DNA of 64,000 bases from Arthrobacter sp. ES3-54 (GTDB lineage: Bacteria > Actinomycetota > Actinomycetes > Actinomycetales > Micrococcaceae), in the NCBI RefSeq assembly GCF_029504395.1, contig NZ_JAQFIF010000006.1, positions 186,001-250,000 on the forward strand. Direction: 5' to 3'. Below the pieces are notes generated by a model, which saw nothing but the letters and a program-made list of their open reading frames with translations, was not told the DNA's origin and did no database searches. Below are positions 7,874 to 16,334 of the stretch, one piece after another (the stretch's first letter is position 1; the number at the start of each line of letters is the position of its first letter). The position numbers and the translations under genes were made by a program.

Positions 7874-9040
7874 TCAATCGCCTTTGACGTTGACGAGCTG
7901 CCGCAGCTTGTGCCGTATCTTGACGAGGTCGGCGGAGTCGCGCATCACCTGGTCGATGGGTTTGTACGCCGCCGGGATCTCGTCGATGAATGCCTCGCTG
8001 GGGCGGAATTCAATGCCCCGCATGGCGGCCTTCAGGTCGGCCAGCGAAAACGTTCTCTTCGCGGCGGTCCTCGAGTATTCCCTCCCGGCGCCGTGCGGCG
8101 ATGAGTTCAGGGACACCGGGTTCCCCAGTCCGACAACGACGTAGGACGCCGTGCCCATGGAGCCGGGGATGAGCCCGGCGTCCCCCGCTTCGGCCCTAAT
8201 CGCCCCCTTGCGCGAAACCCAGACGGATTTACCGTAATGCTTCTCCTGCGCGGTGAAGTTGTGGTGGCAGTTGATCCGTTCGGTCTCCCGGACACGACCG
8301 CCTGTCCATGATTCAAACTGCCGGACCACACGGTCCATCATCTCCTCACGATTCAGCAGTGCGAAGTGCTGGGCCCAGTGGAGTTCCCTAATGTAGCGCT
8401 CGAATTCGGGAGTGCCCTCCTCGAGGTAGGCCAGGGCAGGATTTGGCAGGACGGCGGTCCCCATCCGGTCCCCGCTCCGGGCCCGGGCGATGTGCCGTTG
8501 CGCGATGCTGTTGCCCACGCCGCGGGAGCCTGAGTGCAGGAACAGCCACACGGCGTCCGTCTCGTCCGCGCACACCTCGATGAAATGGTTGCCCGATCCC
8601 AGCGATCCCAGCTGCAGCTTCCAGTTCGCGGCGTACTGGGCGGGCTCGAAGCCCGCTGTCGCTGCCATTCGCCGCAGCTCAGCCAGCCGCGGTTCGGCGG
8701 TGGCGGTGATCCTGCGGTTGCACTTCCCGGAGGACAGGGGAATGGCGTGCTCGATACCCTCACGCAGGCGTTTCCGGTCCTTGGGCAGGTCCTTGAGGGC
8801 GTACTGCGTGCGGACGGCAATCATGCCGCAACCGATGTCGACGCCCACGGCGGCCGGGATAACAGCACCCAAGGTGGGTACGACGGATCCCACGGTGGCT
8901 CCCAGGCCCAGGTGGGCGTCCGGCATCAGCGCCAGATGCGGGTAGATGATGGGCAGCTGAGCCGTGGCCAGGGCCTGTTCGCGGGTCTTGTCATCCAGGA
9001 TCGACGCCCAGCTGACGAGCCGGCTGTTGATGACTTCCAC
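7874..9040 (-). CDS. rtcB: RtcB family RNA ligase
   Basis: 388-aa GTP/Mn-dependent RNA-splicing ligase that joins 2',3'-cyclic phosphate or 3'-phosphate ends to 5'-OH. Metal and guanylate residues are visible: Cys in GVDIGCGMIAV, His in GSLGSGNHFIEV, FLHSGSRGVG, INCHHNF, the guanylated His in PHGAGREYSR, and the C terminus ends VNVKGD as in the family. The GTG start at 9040 has GGAGG upstream. No rtcA, archease or RtcR is nearby; it interrupts the sulfur locus between the ABC operon and cysN. RNA repair after damage is the expected role. Confidence 0.95.
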   Translation of the reverse strand: MEVINSRLVSWASILDDKTREQALATAQLPIIYPHLALMPDAHLGLGATVGSVVPTLGAVIPAAVGVDIGCGMIAVRTQYALKDLPKDRKRLREGIEHAIPLSSGKCNRRITATAEPRLAELRRMAATAGFEPAQYAANWKLQLGSLGSGNHFIEVCADETDAVWLFLHSGSRGVGNSIAQRHIARARSGDRMGTAVLPNPALAYLEEGTPEFERYIRELHWAQHFALLNREEMMDRVVRQFESWTGGRVRETERINCHHNFTAQEKHYGKSVWVSRKGAIRAEAGDAGLIPGSMGTASYVVVGLGNPVSLNSSPHGAGREYSRTAAKRTFSLADLKAAMRGIEFRPSEAFIDEIPAAYKPIDQVMRDSADLVKIRHKLRQLVNVKGD

Positions 9041-9108
9041 GGCACCCCTCCATGATGATGATCATGGTCCGCCGGCCGGGTGGCAAGGGCCAAAGCGGTG
9101 AATTCGCG

Positions 9109-9156
9109 GGAAACGCGCGAGGTCGCCGTAACTATACGGCGACCTCGCGCGTTTCC
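9109..9156. terminator. Perfect 22-bp hairpin downstream of cysN
   Basis: Arms GGAAACGCGCGAGGTCGC-CGTA (9109-9130) and the exact complement (9135-9156) around loop ACTA, 47 bp after the cysN stop. It likely ends the sirA-cysHDN transcript and insulates rtcB. Confidence 0.8.
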
Positions 9157-9202
9157 GGCGACTCCCGAGCAGTCGGGGTGCCTTCAGCCAGTTCGAGCAG
9201 GC

Positions 9203-10627
9203 CTAGATCGAGTAGCGTTCGTCCTCGTGGTCGCCGGGATGGTCGTTCACCAGGCCCGCGGCGAGGGTGTTGCCGTCGAGAGGGTCGATCACCAGGAACG
9301 CCCCGGTGCGGCGGTGATGCAGGTAGTTCTCCAGCGGCAGCGGGGCCGCGAGACGAAGCTGCGCGTGCCCGATGTCGTTGAGCTCCAGGGTGGACGTCGG
9401 CTCCAGGCCGAAGCTGGCGAGGTCCAGCTTGCCCGTCACGTTCCGGACCAGCGCCTGGACCGTGCGGGTACCGTGCTTGACCAGGACCTTAGAGCCCTCC
9501 CGGAGCGGCTTGGGCGAGAGCCAGCAGAGCGCAGCGTAGAGGTCGGCCGATGCTTCCCGCACCGTCCCCGCCGCCGCGATCGTGTCACCGCGGGCGACGT
9601 CGAACTCATCCGCCAGGCGCAGGGCCACGGACTGCGGTGCGGCTGCCTCGGCGAGCTCACGCCCAGCGAAGTCGATCCCGGTGACGGTAGTGCTGCGCGG
9701 GGCCTGCCCCGGGGTCAGGATGCTGACCTGGTCCCCCACCTTGACCGAGCCTTCGGTGATCTGGCCGGCGTAGGCACGGTAGTCGCGGTACGCCTCGGGA
9801 TCGAGGCCGCCGGCGACGGCGTCCGGAGCCAGCGCGCCCTGCGGCCGGACCACTAGCTGGACCGGGAAACGGAAGCTCTCGAGGTGGCTCTCGAGTTCGT
9901 CCGCGGCCGGCAGCGTCTCGAGGACTTCCAGCAGCGCCGGGCCGTCGTACCACGGGGTGCGCTTCGAGGCATCGACCACGTTGTCGCCGTCGAGGGCGGA
10001 CACCGGGATGACCCGGAGGTCGGCGACACCATCGGATCCGAGCCCGAGCTCGCGCCCGACCTGCTGGACGTCCGCCTCGATCTCGCGGAACACGTCCTCG
10101 CTGAAGCCCACGAGGTCGATCTTGTTCACGGCGACGATCACGTGCGCCACCCGCAGCAGCTGCAGCACGGACAGGTGCCGGCGGGTCTGCTCCAGGACAC
10201 CCTTGCGGGCATCGATGAGCACGACGACGGCGTCCGCGGTGGACGCGCCGGTCACCGTGTTCTTGGTGTACTGCACGTGCCCGGGGCAGTCCGCGAGGAT
10301 GAAGCTGCGGCGGTCCGTGGCGAAGTAGCGGTAGGCGACGTCGATGGTGATGCCCTGCTCGCGCTCGGCGCGCAGGCCGTCGGTCAGCAGGGCGAGGTCG
10401 ATCGCCTTTGTGCCGGTGGCCCCTTCGCCGCCGAACCCGCGGTCCGCGGAAGTGCGGGCGACGGCGTCGAGCTGGTCGGCGAGGATCGCCTTCGAGTCAT
10501 GCAGGAGCCGGCCCACCAGCGTGGACTTGCCGTCATCGACGGAGCCTGCGGTGGCGAAGCGGAACAGCGTGGTGGGCAGCGCCGCGGCAACGAGGTCCGG
10601 GCCGGGGAGAAACGTTTCCGTGCTCAT
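9203..10627 (-). CDS. cysN: Sulfate adenylyltransferase subunit 1 (GTPase)
   Basis: 474-aa GTPase subunit of ATP sulfurylase; GTP hydrolysis drives formation of adenylyl sulfate (APS) with CysD. The N-terminal EF-Tu-like G domain shows GSVDDGKSTLVGRLL, the switch-II motif DCPGHVQYTKN and VNKIDLV; two beta-barrel domains follow. There is no fused APS kinase domain, which fits use of APS itself by the CysH reductase here. Its ATG shares one base with the cysD stop (TAATG), implying coupled translation. Last gene of the operon; a 22-bp hairpin follows. Confidence 0.96.
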   Translation of the reverse strand: MSTETFLPGPDLVAAALPTTLFRFATAGSVDDGKSTLVGRLLHDSKAILADQLDAVARTSADRGFGGEGATGTKAIDLALLTDGLRAEREQGITIDVAYRYFATDRRSFILADCPGHVQYTKNTVTGASTADAVVVLIDARKGVLEQTRRHLSVLQLLRVAHVIVAVNKIDLVGFSEDVFREIEADVQQVGRELGLGSDGVADLRVIPVSALDGDNVVDASKRTPWYDGPALLEVLETLPAADELESHLESFRFPVQLVVRPQGALAPDAVAGGLDPEAYRDYRAYAGQITEGSVKVGDQVSILTPGQAPRSTTVTGIDFAGRELAEAAAPQSVALRLADEFDVARGDTIAAAGTVREASADLYAALCWLSPKPLREGSKVLVKHGTRTVQALVRNVTGKLDLASFGLEPTSTLELNDIGHAQLRLAAPLPLENYLHHRRTGAFLVIDPLDGNTLAAGLVNDHPGDHEDERYSI

Positions 10628-11574
10628 TAGAAATAGCCGTCCTTCTTGCGGTCTTCCATGGCGGCCTCGGAGATGCGGTCATCGGCCCGGGTGGCGCCAC
10701 GTTCGGTGATGGTCGAGGCGGCAACCTCAATGACGACGTCGCGCACGGTGGCGGCGGCCGATTCCACGGCGCCGGTGCAGGACATGTCACCGACGGTCCG
10801 GTAACGGACAGTCTTGGTGATGACTTCCTCGTGGTCGCGCGGCTGGGAGACTTCACCGACGGCGCGCCACATGCCGTCGCGGGCAAAGACTTCGCGGTCG
10901 TGGGCGTAGTACAGGCCCGGCAGTTCGATGTTCTCGCGCTCGATGTAGCGCCACACATCCAGTTCGGTCCAGTTGCTGATCGGGAAGGCGCGGACGTGCT
11001 GGCCCACGGTGTGCCGGCCGTTGTACAGGTTCCACAGCTCGGGGCGCTGGTTGCGGGGGTCCCACTGGCCGAACTCGTCGCGCAGGCTCAGGATACGTTC
11101 CTTGGCCCGGGCCTTGTCCTCGTCCCGGCGGCCGCCGCCAAAGACGGCGTCGAACTTGTTGCGCTGGATCGCATCCAGCAGCGGGACGGTCTGCAGCGGG
11201 TTGCGGGTGCCGTCGGCACGCTCGGCCAGCTCGCCGGAGTCAATGAAGTCCTGGACGGAGCCGACAACCAGCTTCAGGCCCAGCCGCTCCACGGTGCGGT
11301 CGCGGAACTCGATGACCTCGGGAAAGTTGTGCCCGGTGTCCACGTGCAGCACCGGGAAGGGCACCTTGCCGGGCCAGAAGCCCTTGGTGGCCAGGTGCAG
11401 CATCACCACGGAATCCTTGCCGCCAGAGAACAGCAGCGCAGGCTTCTCGAACTCGGCGACGACCTCGCGGATGATGTGGATGGCCTCGGACTCGAGGGTG
11501 TCCAGGCTGGAGAGGCGCGTTGAAACGGGAGCGTTGGTCACCTGCGTGGGCTCCTCAGTCAGGAAAGTGCTCAT
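10627..11574 (-). CDS. cysD: Sulfate adenylyltransferase subunit 2
   Basis: 315-aa ATP-PP-loop nucleotidyl transferase, the catalytic subunit that adenylates sulfate. The PP-loop motif ALLFSGGKDSVVMLHLA lies near residue 50 and FGGGRRDEDKARAKERI near 155. The start is ATG at 11574, whose first bases overlap the cysH stop as ATGA; an upstream in-frame ATG at 11589 lies inside cysH and is less likely. Works as a CysDN heterodimer. Confidence 0.95.
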   Translation of the reverse strand: MSTFLTEEPTQVTNAPVSTRLSSLDTLESEAIHIIREVVAEFEKPALLFSGGKDSVVMLHLATKGFWPGKVPFPVLHVDTGHNFPEVIEFRDRTVERLGLKLVVGSVQDFIDSGELAERADGTRNPLQTVPLLDAIQRNKFDAVFGGGRRDEDKARAKERILSLRDEFGQWDPRNQRPELWNLYNGRHTVGQHVRAFPISNWTELDVWRYIERENIELPGLYYAHDREVFARDGMWRAVGEVSQPRDHEEVITKTVRYRTVGDMSCTGAVESAAATVRDVVIEVAASTITERGATRADDRISEAAMEDRKKDGYF

Positions 11575-12359
11575 ACGTGTAGTCCGCATTCTGTCTTGTC
11601 GGTTCCTGCCCAGCGTCCGGCGCGGGGGTCATCGCCGGGCGCCACCTTGCGGGTGCAAGGCTGGCAGCCAATGGACGGGTAGCCCTGTGAAAGCAGCGGG
11701 TTGACGGGAAGTAGGTTGTCGTCGGAGTACTGCACCAGCTGGTCGAAGGTCCAGGCCGCTACCGGGTTGACCTTGACCAGGCCGTTGGCCTCGTCCCAGG
11801 TGACCAGCGGCGTGTTGGTGCGGGTGGGGGCCTCGTCGCGGCGGACTCCGGTGAACCAGAGCTCGTAGCCGGCCAGGGTGCGGCGCAGCGGCGCCACCTT
11901 GCGCAGGGCGCAGCATTGCGCGGGGTCGCGGGCGAAGAGGTCCTTGCCCAGGAACCGGTCCTGCTGCTCCACGGTGTTCTCCGGCAGGACGTCCACTACG
12001 TTGACACGCAGGTTGGCCGCCACCTCGTCGCGCGTGGCGTGCGTTTCCGGGAAGTGGTAGCCGGTCTCCAGGAACAGGACGTCGACGCCGGGAAGCTGGT
12101 CCGCGACCAGCGCCGGCAGCACGGCGTCGGCCATGGAGCAGGCGACGGCGACCGCGGGAAGCTCGAAGTTGCGGGCCACCCAGGCGATGACATCGCGGGC
12201 CGGGGCGTCCCAGCCGAGCTCGGCGGCGCCGGCCTCGGCGAGGGCCTTGAGCTCGTCGTGGGAGCGGAGTACGGCAGGCGACGCAATATCCGCGGAGGGG
12301 CCACGGCCACCGGGGTCCCCGGCCGAGCTTGCGAGGTTAAGGTGTGGCTGGGGAATCAT
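11571..12359 (-). CDS. cysH: Adenylyl-sulfate (APS) reductase, assimilatory
   Basis: 262-aa reductase turning APS into sulfite with thioredoxin electrons. It has the cysteine pattern of [4Fe-4S] APS reductases: CC in DPAQCCALRK, CxxC in GCQPCTRK, and the C-terminal catalytic Cys in ECGLHV; E. coli-type PAPS reductases lack the two cluster pairs. The start ATG overlaps the sirA stop (ATGA) and its stop overlaps cysD. APS rather than PAPS as substrate also agrees with the absence of an APS kinase in the operon. Confidence 0.94.
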   Translation of the reverse strand: MIPQPHLNLASSAGDPGGRGPSADIASPAVLRSHDELKALAEAGAAELGWDAPARDVIAWVARNFELPAVAVACSMADAVLPALVADQLPGVDVLFLETGYHFPETHATRDEVAANLRVNVVDVLPENTVEQQDRFLGKDLFARDPAQCCALRKVAPLRRTLAGYELWFTGVRRDEAPTRTNTPLVTWDEANGLVKVNPVAAWTFDQLVQYSDDNLLPVNPLLSQGYPSIGCQPCTRKVAPGDDPRAGRWAGTDKTECGLHV

Positions 12360-14101
12360 TGGAGATCACCCTCCTCCGCGGCGAACGCCCACTCGGCGAA
12401 GCTTTGGCCCTCGGAGCGGTCCGCGACGAACTTCCGGACCACGCGTTCGACGTAATCGGGCAGCTCCCCGGCCGTGACCTTGAGGCCGCGGACGGTGCGG
12501 CCGAGGCCTGCCTCTTCGCGGCTGTCGGAGGCGAGTCCGCCGCCGAGGTGGACCTGGAAGCCCGGGGTGGGGTCGCCGTCGGGCGTTGGCAGCATCATGC
12601 CCTTGAGGCCGATGTCCGCCGTCTGGATCCGGGCGCAGGAGTTGGGGCAACCGTTGATGTGCAGGGACAGCGCCTGGGGCAGCTGCTTGCTCTCGGCGAG
12701 GTCGGCCAGGCGGCGCTCCAGCTCGGCAACCGCCGTCGCGGCAGTAACCTTTGTTTCCACGATGGCGAGCTTGCAGAACTCGATGCCGGTGCAGGCGATG
12801 GTGCCGCGCCGGAAGACGGACGGGCGGGCGGACAGGCCCAGGGCGTCGAGCTCGGCCACGAGCGGGTCCACCTCGTCCTTGGGCACGTCGAGGACCACGA
12901 GCTTCTGGTGCGGGGTGGTGCGAAGGCGCCGTGAGCCGCGGGCTTCCAGGGTGTCCGCGAGCCTGACCAGCTGGCTGCCGGAGAGGCGGCCGGCCAGCGG
13001 GGTGGCGCCGATGAAGAACTTGCCGTCCTTTTGTTCGTGCACGCCGATGTGGTCGCCGGGCGTGGAGGGCTTGGGCGCGGCGGGGCCGTCGGAGAGCTTG
13101 TAGCCGAGGTATTCGTCCTCGAGGACCTGGCGGAACTTCACCGGTCCCCAGTCGGCCAGCAGGAACTTCAGGCGGGCCTTGGTACGCATGCGACGGTAGC
13201 CGTAGTCGCGGAAGATGCTGGTGACGCCGAGCCACACGTCGGCGGCCTGGTCCGGGCGGACGAAGGCGCCGAGACGCTTGCCCAGCATGGGGTTGGTGGA
13301 GAGTGCGCCGCCTACCCAGAGGTCGTAGCCAATGCCGAGTTCGGGGTGGACCAGGCCCACCAGGGCGACGTCGTTGATCTCGTGCACCACATCCTGGCTG
13401 GGGTGGCCGGTGATGGCGGTTTTGAATTTGCGCGGCAGGTTGGCCAGTTCCGGGTCGCCGATGAACCGTTCGGCGAGTTCCTGGATCAGCGGCGTGGGGT
13501 CGATGATCTCGTCCTTGGCAATACCCGCAACCGGGGAGCCGAGGATCACGCGGGGGACGTCGCCGCAGGCTTCTGTGGTGGATAGCCCCACGCCTTCGAG
13601 GCGGCGCCAGATCTCGGGCATGTCCTCCACCCGGATCCAGTGCAGCTGGATGTTCTGGCGGTCCGTGAGGTCGGCCGAGTCGCGGGCGAAGTCCACGGAG
13701 ATCTGGCCGATGACGCGCAGCTGCTCGGTGGTGAGCGCACCGCCGTCGATCCGCACGCGCAGCATGAAGTATTTGTCTTCGAGTTCGTGCGGCTCAAGCG
13801 TGGCGGTCTTGCCGCCGTCGATCCCGGGTTTGCGCTGGGTGTACAGGCCCCACCAGCGGAAGCGGCCGTGCAGGTCGGTGCCGTCGATCGAGTCGAAGCC
13901 GTGCTTGGAATAGACGGACTCGATACGCTCGCGGACGTTGAGGCCGTTGTCTTCCTGTTTCCAGGTCTCGTTGGCGTTCAGCGGCGCGGTGCCGTCCACT
14001 TTCCACTGCCCGTGCGGCTTGGCGGCCGGACGGGAGGGGCGTTTGGTGCGGCCGGCGGCAGCCTCGTCCGTGGACGCTCCGGCTAGAGCTGTATCAGTCA
14101 T
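12356..14101 (-). CDS. sirA: Ferredoxin-dependent assimilatory sulfite reductase
   Basis: 581-aa siroheme/[4Fe-4S] enzyme reducing sulfite to sulfide by six electrons. The cluster/siroheme cysteines are in CTGIEFCKLAIV and NGCPNSCARI near residues 430-475. The residues corresponding to the mycobacterial Tyr-Cys crosslink appear present (RFRWWGLYTQR and TTEACGDVPR), which supports sulfite rather than nitrite reductase (inference). First gene of the sirA-cysH-cysD-cysN operon. The ATG at 14101 is 6 nt after a TACAGT box, so the message is probably leaderless; the leader GTCGATGC before the ATG is identical to that of cysG. Confidence 0.93.
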   Translation of the reverse strand: MTDTALAGASTDEAAAGRTKRPSRPAAKPHGQWKVDGTAPLNANETWKQEDNGLNVRERIESVYSKHGFDSIDGTDLHGRFRWWGLYTQRKPGIDGGKTATLEPHELEDKYFMLRVRIDGGALTTEQLRVIGQISVDFARDSADLTDRQNIQLHWIRVEDMPEIWRRLEGVGLSTTEACGDVPRVILGSPVAGIAKDEIIDPTPLIQELAERFIGDPELANLPRKFKTAITGHPSQDVVHEINDVALVGLVHPELGIGYDLWVGGALSTNPMLGKRLGAFVRPDQAADVWLGVTSIFRDYGYRRMRTKARLKFLLADWGPVKFRQVLEDEYLGYKLSDGPAAPKPSTPGDHIGVHEQKDGKFFIGATPLAGRLSGSQLVRLADTLEARGSRRLRTTPHQKLVVLDVPKDEVDPLVAELDALGLSARPSVFRRGTIACTGIEFCKLAIVETKVTAATAVAELERRLADLAESKQLPQALSLHINGCPNSCARIQTADIGLKGMMLPTPDGDPTPGFQVHLGGGLASDSREEAGLGRTVRGLKVTAGELPDYVERVVRKFVADRSEGQSFAEWAFAAEEGDLQ

Positions 14102-14107
14102 GCATCG

Positions 14108-14180
14108 ACTGTAGGGGCGGCTGTAATCCCGTCACAAAGGTTCAGAAATGGGGAGTCACCTAGGGAAATAATTCGTCACG
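14108..14180 (-). promoter_or_regulatory. sirA operon promoter with TCAC repeats
   Basis: On the minus strand, TACAGT (14113-14108) lies 6 nt before the ATG and TTGTGA about 18 bp further up is a possible -35. Plus-strand TCAC/TCAG elements occur at 14132, 14142, 14156 and 14176, with 10- and 20-bp steps like the cysG and ABC-operon repeats. Confidence 0.45.
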
Positions 14181-14244
14181 AACCGCCGGCAACCCTTGAA
14201 GTAGCCCTGCGGCTGTGCATCTGCGGGGACTGATGCGGGGACCG

Positions 14245-14991
14245 TCAGGGGCGTTGTTGTGGGGCCGCGGCCAGCGCGGCGTCGTAGCGTTCCAGGGCAA
14301 TTTCGGCGAGGACCGGGGAGGGCAACAGGGGCGCCGTCACAAGGTCCGCGCCGGCCTTGGCCAACTGGTCATGGAAGAAGCCGGGCGCCAGGAGATAGGA
14401 GGCGATGACCACGCGTCCGCCCAGGTCCACGGCACCGGCCGATTCCCCCGCGCCGGCGCCGCCGGCTGCCTCCTCGCGGAGCATGGCGACGGCGTCGGGA
14501 ACCGAGGGCTTGGCGGAGGCGCCGTAGCCGGCCACGATCCGGTTGGAACGCAGCGCACGGAGCTGGTCCGCGAGTTCCTCGACATTCCGTGCCGCGCTGG
14601 GATCGGAGGAACCGGCGGCGGCGAGGACCACGGCGTCGTTGTCCGTCACCCCGGCCTCGCGCAACCGCTGGTCCAGCAGCGCTGCGAGCCGCGGATCCGG
14701 CCCCAGCGGCGCCGCGGCAAGAGTGTCCGGCCGGCTCTTCACGGCCCGGGCGATGTCCACCTTGACGTGGTACCCCACGCTCAGCAGCAGCGGCACCACG
14801 ACGGCGGTTTCCCCCTCCGGAAGGCCCGCCACGACGGCCGGCAGGTCCGGTTCCTGCACGTCGACGTAGGCCTCGCGGACGTCCAGCCCGGGCCGGAGCC
14901 CGGCGATGCCGTCCCGGAGCGCGTTGACCTCCGCGGCTCCGTGCGGGCTCGACGTGCCGTGGGCGCAGGCGATCAGGATGGGGCTATTCAT
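14245..14991 (-). CDS. CbiX-like sirohydrochlorin chelatase
   Basis: 248-aa protein of the CbiX/SirB class II chelatase family, probably inserting iron into sirohydrochlorin to finish siroheme. The metal-binding His is in ILIACAHGTSSPHG at the N terminus, a second conserved His region is VPLLLSVGYHVKVDI near residue 90, and the two halves show the weak internal repeat of two-domain members (HGT early; VIASYLLAPGFFHDQL late). It follows the sirA promoter region on the same strand, so it is transcribed toward sirA. A TACGCT box lies 7 nt before the ATG. It could act on cobalt instead; context favours iron. Confidence 0.85.
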   Translation of the reverse strand: MNSPILIACAHGTSSPHGAAEVNALRDGIAGLRPGLDVREAYVDVQEPDLPAVVAGLPEGETAVVVPLLLSVGYHVKVDIARAVKSRPDTLAAAPLGPDPRLAALLDQRLREAGVTDNDAVVLAAAGSSDPSAARNVEELADQLRALRSNRIVAGYGASAKPSVPDAVAMLREEAAGGAGAGESAGAVDLGGRVVIASYLLAPGFFHDQLAKAGADLVTAPLLPSPVLAEIALERYDAALAAAPQQRP

Positions 14992-15052
14992 AGCCGTTAG
15001 CGTAACCTTGGAGCCGCCCTATCCGCCCCCTTGTTATCGACCGGGACGCTTC

Positions 15053-15718
15053 ATGACCTTCTACTTCAGTGTTGTCCTGGTCTGGCTTGACCTCGCCGGC
15101 GTCTTCTTCTTCGCGGTCTCCGGCTCGCTGCTCGCCGCACGGAAGCAGTTCGACATCATCGGCTCGCTGCTCCTGGCCTCTGTGGTGAGCCTTGGCGGCG
15201 GTGTCATCCGCGACATCATCATCAACGCAGGCCCGCCCGCCGCGTTCACCAACCCGGCGTACCTGGCGCCGCCCCTGCTCGCCACGGTGCTGGTCTATTT
15301 CCTGTTCTCCAGCGTCCAGCGCTTCACTTCGCTGCTGGTCCTGTTCGACGCCGGTGGGCTGGCCCTGTTCTGCATCACCGGCACCTTGAAGGCCCTGGCC
15401 GCCGGGATGAATCCCGTGGCTGCCGTCCTGCTGGGTGTCACGACGGCGGTGGGTGGCGGCCTGCTGCGGGATATCACCGCCAACGAGGTGCCGCAGCTTT
15501 TCGACCCCAAGGATTTGTACGCGTTGCCGGCGTTCGCCGGGGCAGTGTCAACCGTGGTCCTGTCGCTCACCGGAACCTTTACCGCGGTGAGCGCCTGCGC
15601 CGTCGCCGCCATCGTCTTCGCCTTCCGGGTCACGGCCTGGCGGCGCCACTGGTACGTTCCGCTGGCGGTGCGCGGCTGGCACCGGCTGGGCCTGGACGCG
15701 ACGGAAAACGACCGCTAG
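15053..15718 (+). CDS. TRIC (YicG/UPF0126) cation channel family protein
   Basis: 221-aa membrane protein with seven predicted spans and two copies of the TRIC repeat, each with its glycine-rich kink motif: SLGGGVIRDIIINAGPP and AVGGGLLRDITANEVP. Bacterial relatives are trimeric monovalent-cation (K+) channels. The ATG at 15053 was chosen because the hydrophobic FYFSVVLVWLDLAGVFFF segment begins directly after it; longer in-frame starts would overlap the divergent CbiX gene. Not linked functionally to neighbours. Confidence 0.9.
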   Translation: MTFYFSVVLVWLDLAGVFFFAVSGSLLAARKQFDIIGSLLLASVVSLGGGVIRDIIINAGPPAAFTNPAYLAPPLLATVLVYFLFSSVQRFTSLLVLFDAGGLALFCITGTLKALAAGMNPVAAVLLGVTTAVGGGLLRDITANEVPQLFDPKDLYALPAFAGAVSTVVLSLTGTFTAVSACAVAAIVFAFRVTAWRRHWYVPLAVRGWHRLGLDATENDR

Positions 15719-15738
15719 GGATTAGCTAGGATAAGACC

Positions 15739-16167
15739 ATGACTGACATGTTCCTCGAGAAATTCCGCGCGCTTGTCCCGAAGTATCTCGAAGACGAATG
15801 GCAGGAAGAAGATGGCCTCCCGGCCGACGAGCTTGATTCGGCCCTGGCCGAACACCAGTTCCAGGTCCCGCTGGTCCTGCGCGAGTTCTACCTGGCCGTC
15901 GGCGGCTGCGAGGACATCATGGAGGCCTACCACTACTTCTGGGACCCCGAAGAGCTCGAAGTCGACGACGAGGGTTTCCTCATGTTCCTCGAGGACGAGG
16001 AAGAGCAGTTCACCTGGGGCTTCCGCGTCGGGGACCTCAGCATCCCGGATCCCATCGTGTACCGCCGCAACAACGCCCGGGGCCAGTGGAAGAGCGAGGA
16101 GGGGACCTTCTCCGAATTCGTCTTCGACATGTTCGAGTGGGCCTTCAACGACGAGGACGAGGACTAG
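15739..16167 (+). CDS. SMI1/KNR4 (SUKH)-like acidic protein
   Basis: 142-aa, very acidic soluble protein (ends NDEDED). The layout of an N-terminal helix, VPLVLREFYLAVGGCEDI, then YYFWDPEEL and FLMFLEDEEEQFTWGF resembles SUKH-fold proteins, many of which are immunity proteins to secreted toxins; the assignment rests on look only. Starts 20 nt after the channel gene but has its own TAGGAT box (15727-15732) exactly 6 nt before the ATG, so it is probably a separate leaderless transcript. No toxin gene is beside it. Confidence 0.7.
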   Translation: MTDMFLEKFRALVPKYLEDEWQEEDGLPADELDSALAEHQFQVPLVLREFYLAVGGCEDIMEAYHYFWDPEELEVDDEGFLMFLEDEEEQFTWGFRVGDLSIPDPIVYRRNNARGQWKSEEGTFSEFVFDMFEWAFNDEDED

Positions 16168-16334
16168 GCGGCCGCAGCCTCTACCCTCTCCTCTTCGGCT
16201 TTCCCCCTCACCGCCCCCTTCTCCCCCACCGTCCGTTCGCCCCGCCGATTCTCCCCAGGTTTGGCGTCCCTCACCGGAGTGTCCGGCGGAACCGCCGGTC
16301 ATCTGCGGCGTCGGAACTTCATACTTGGGGAAAT

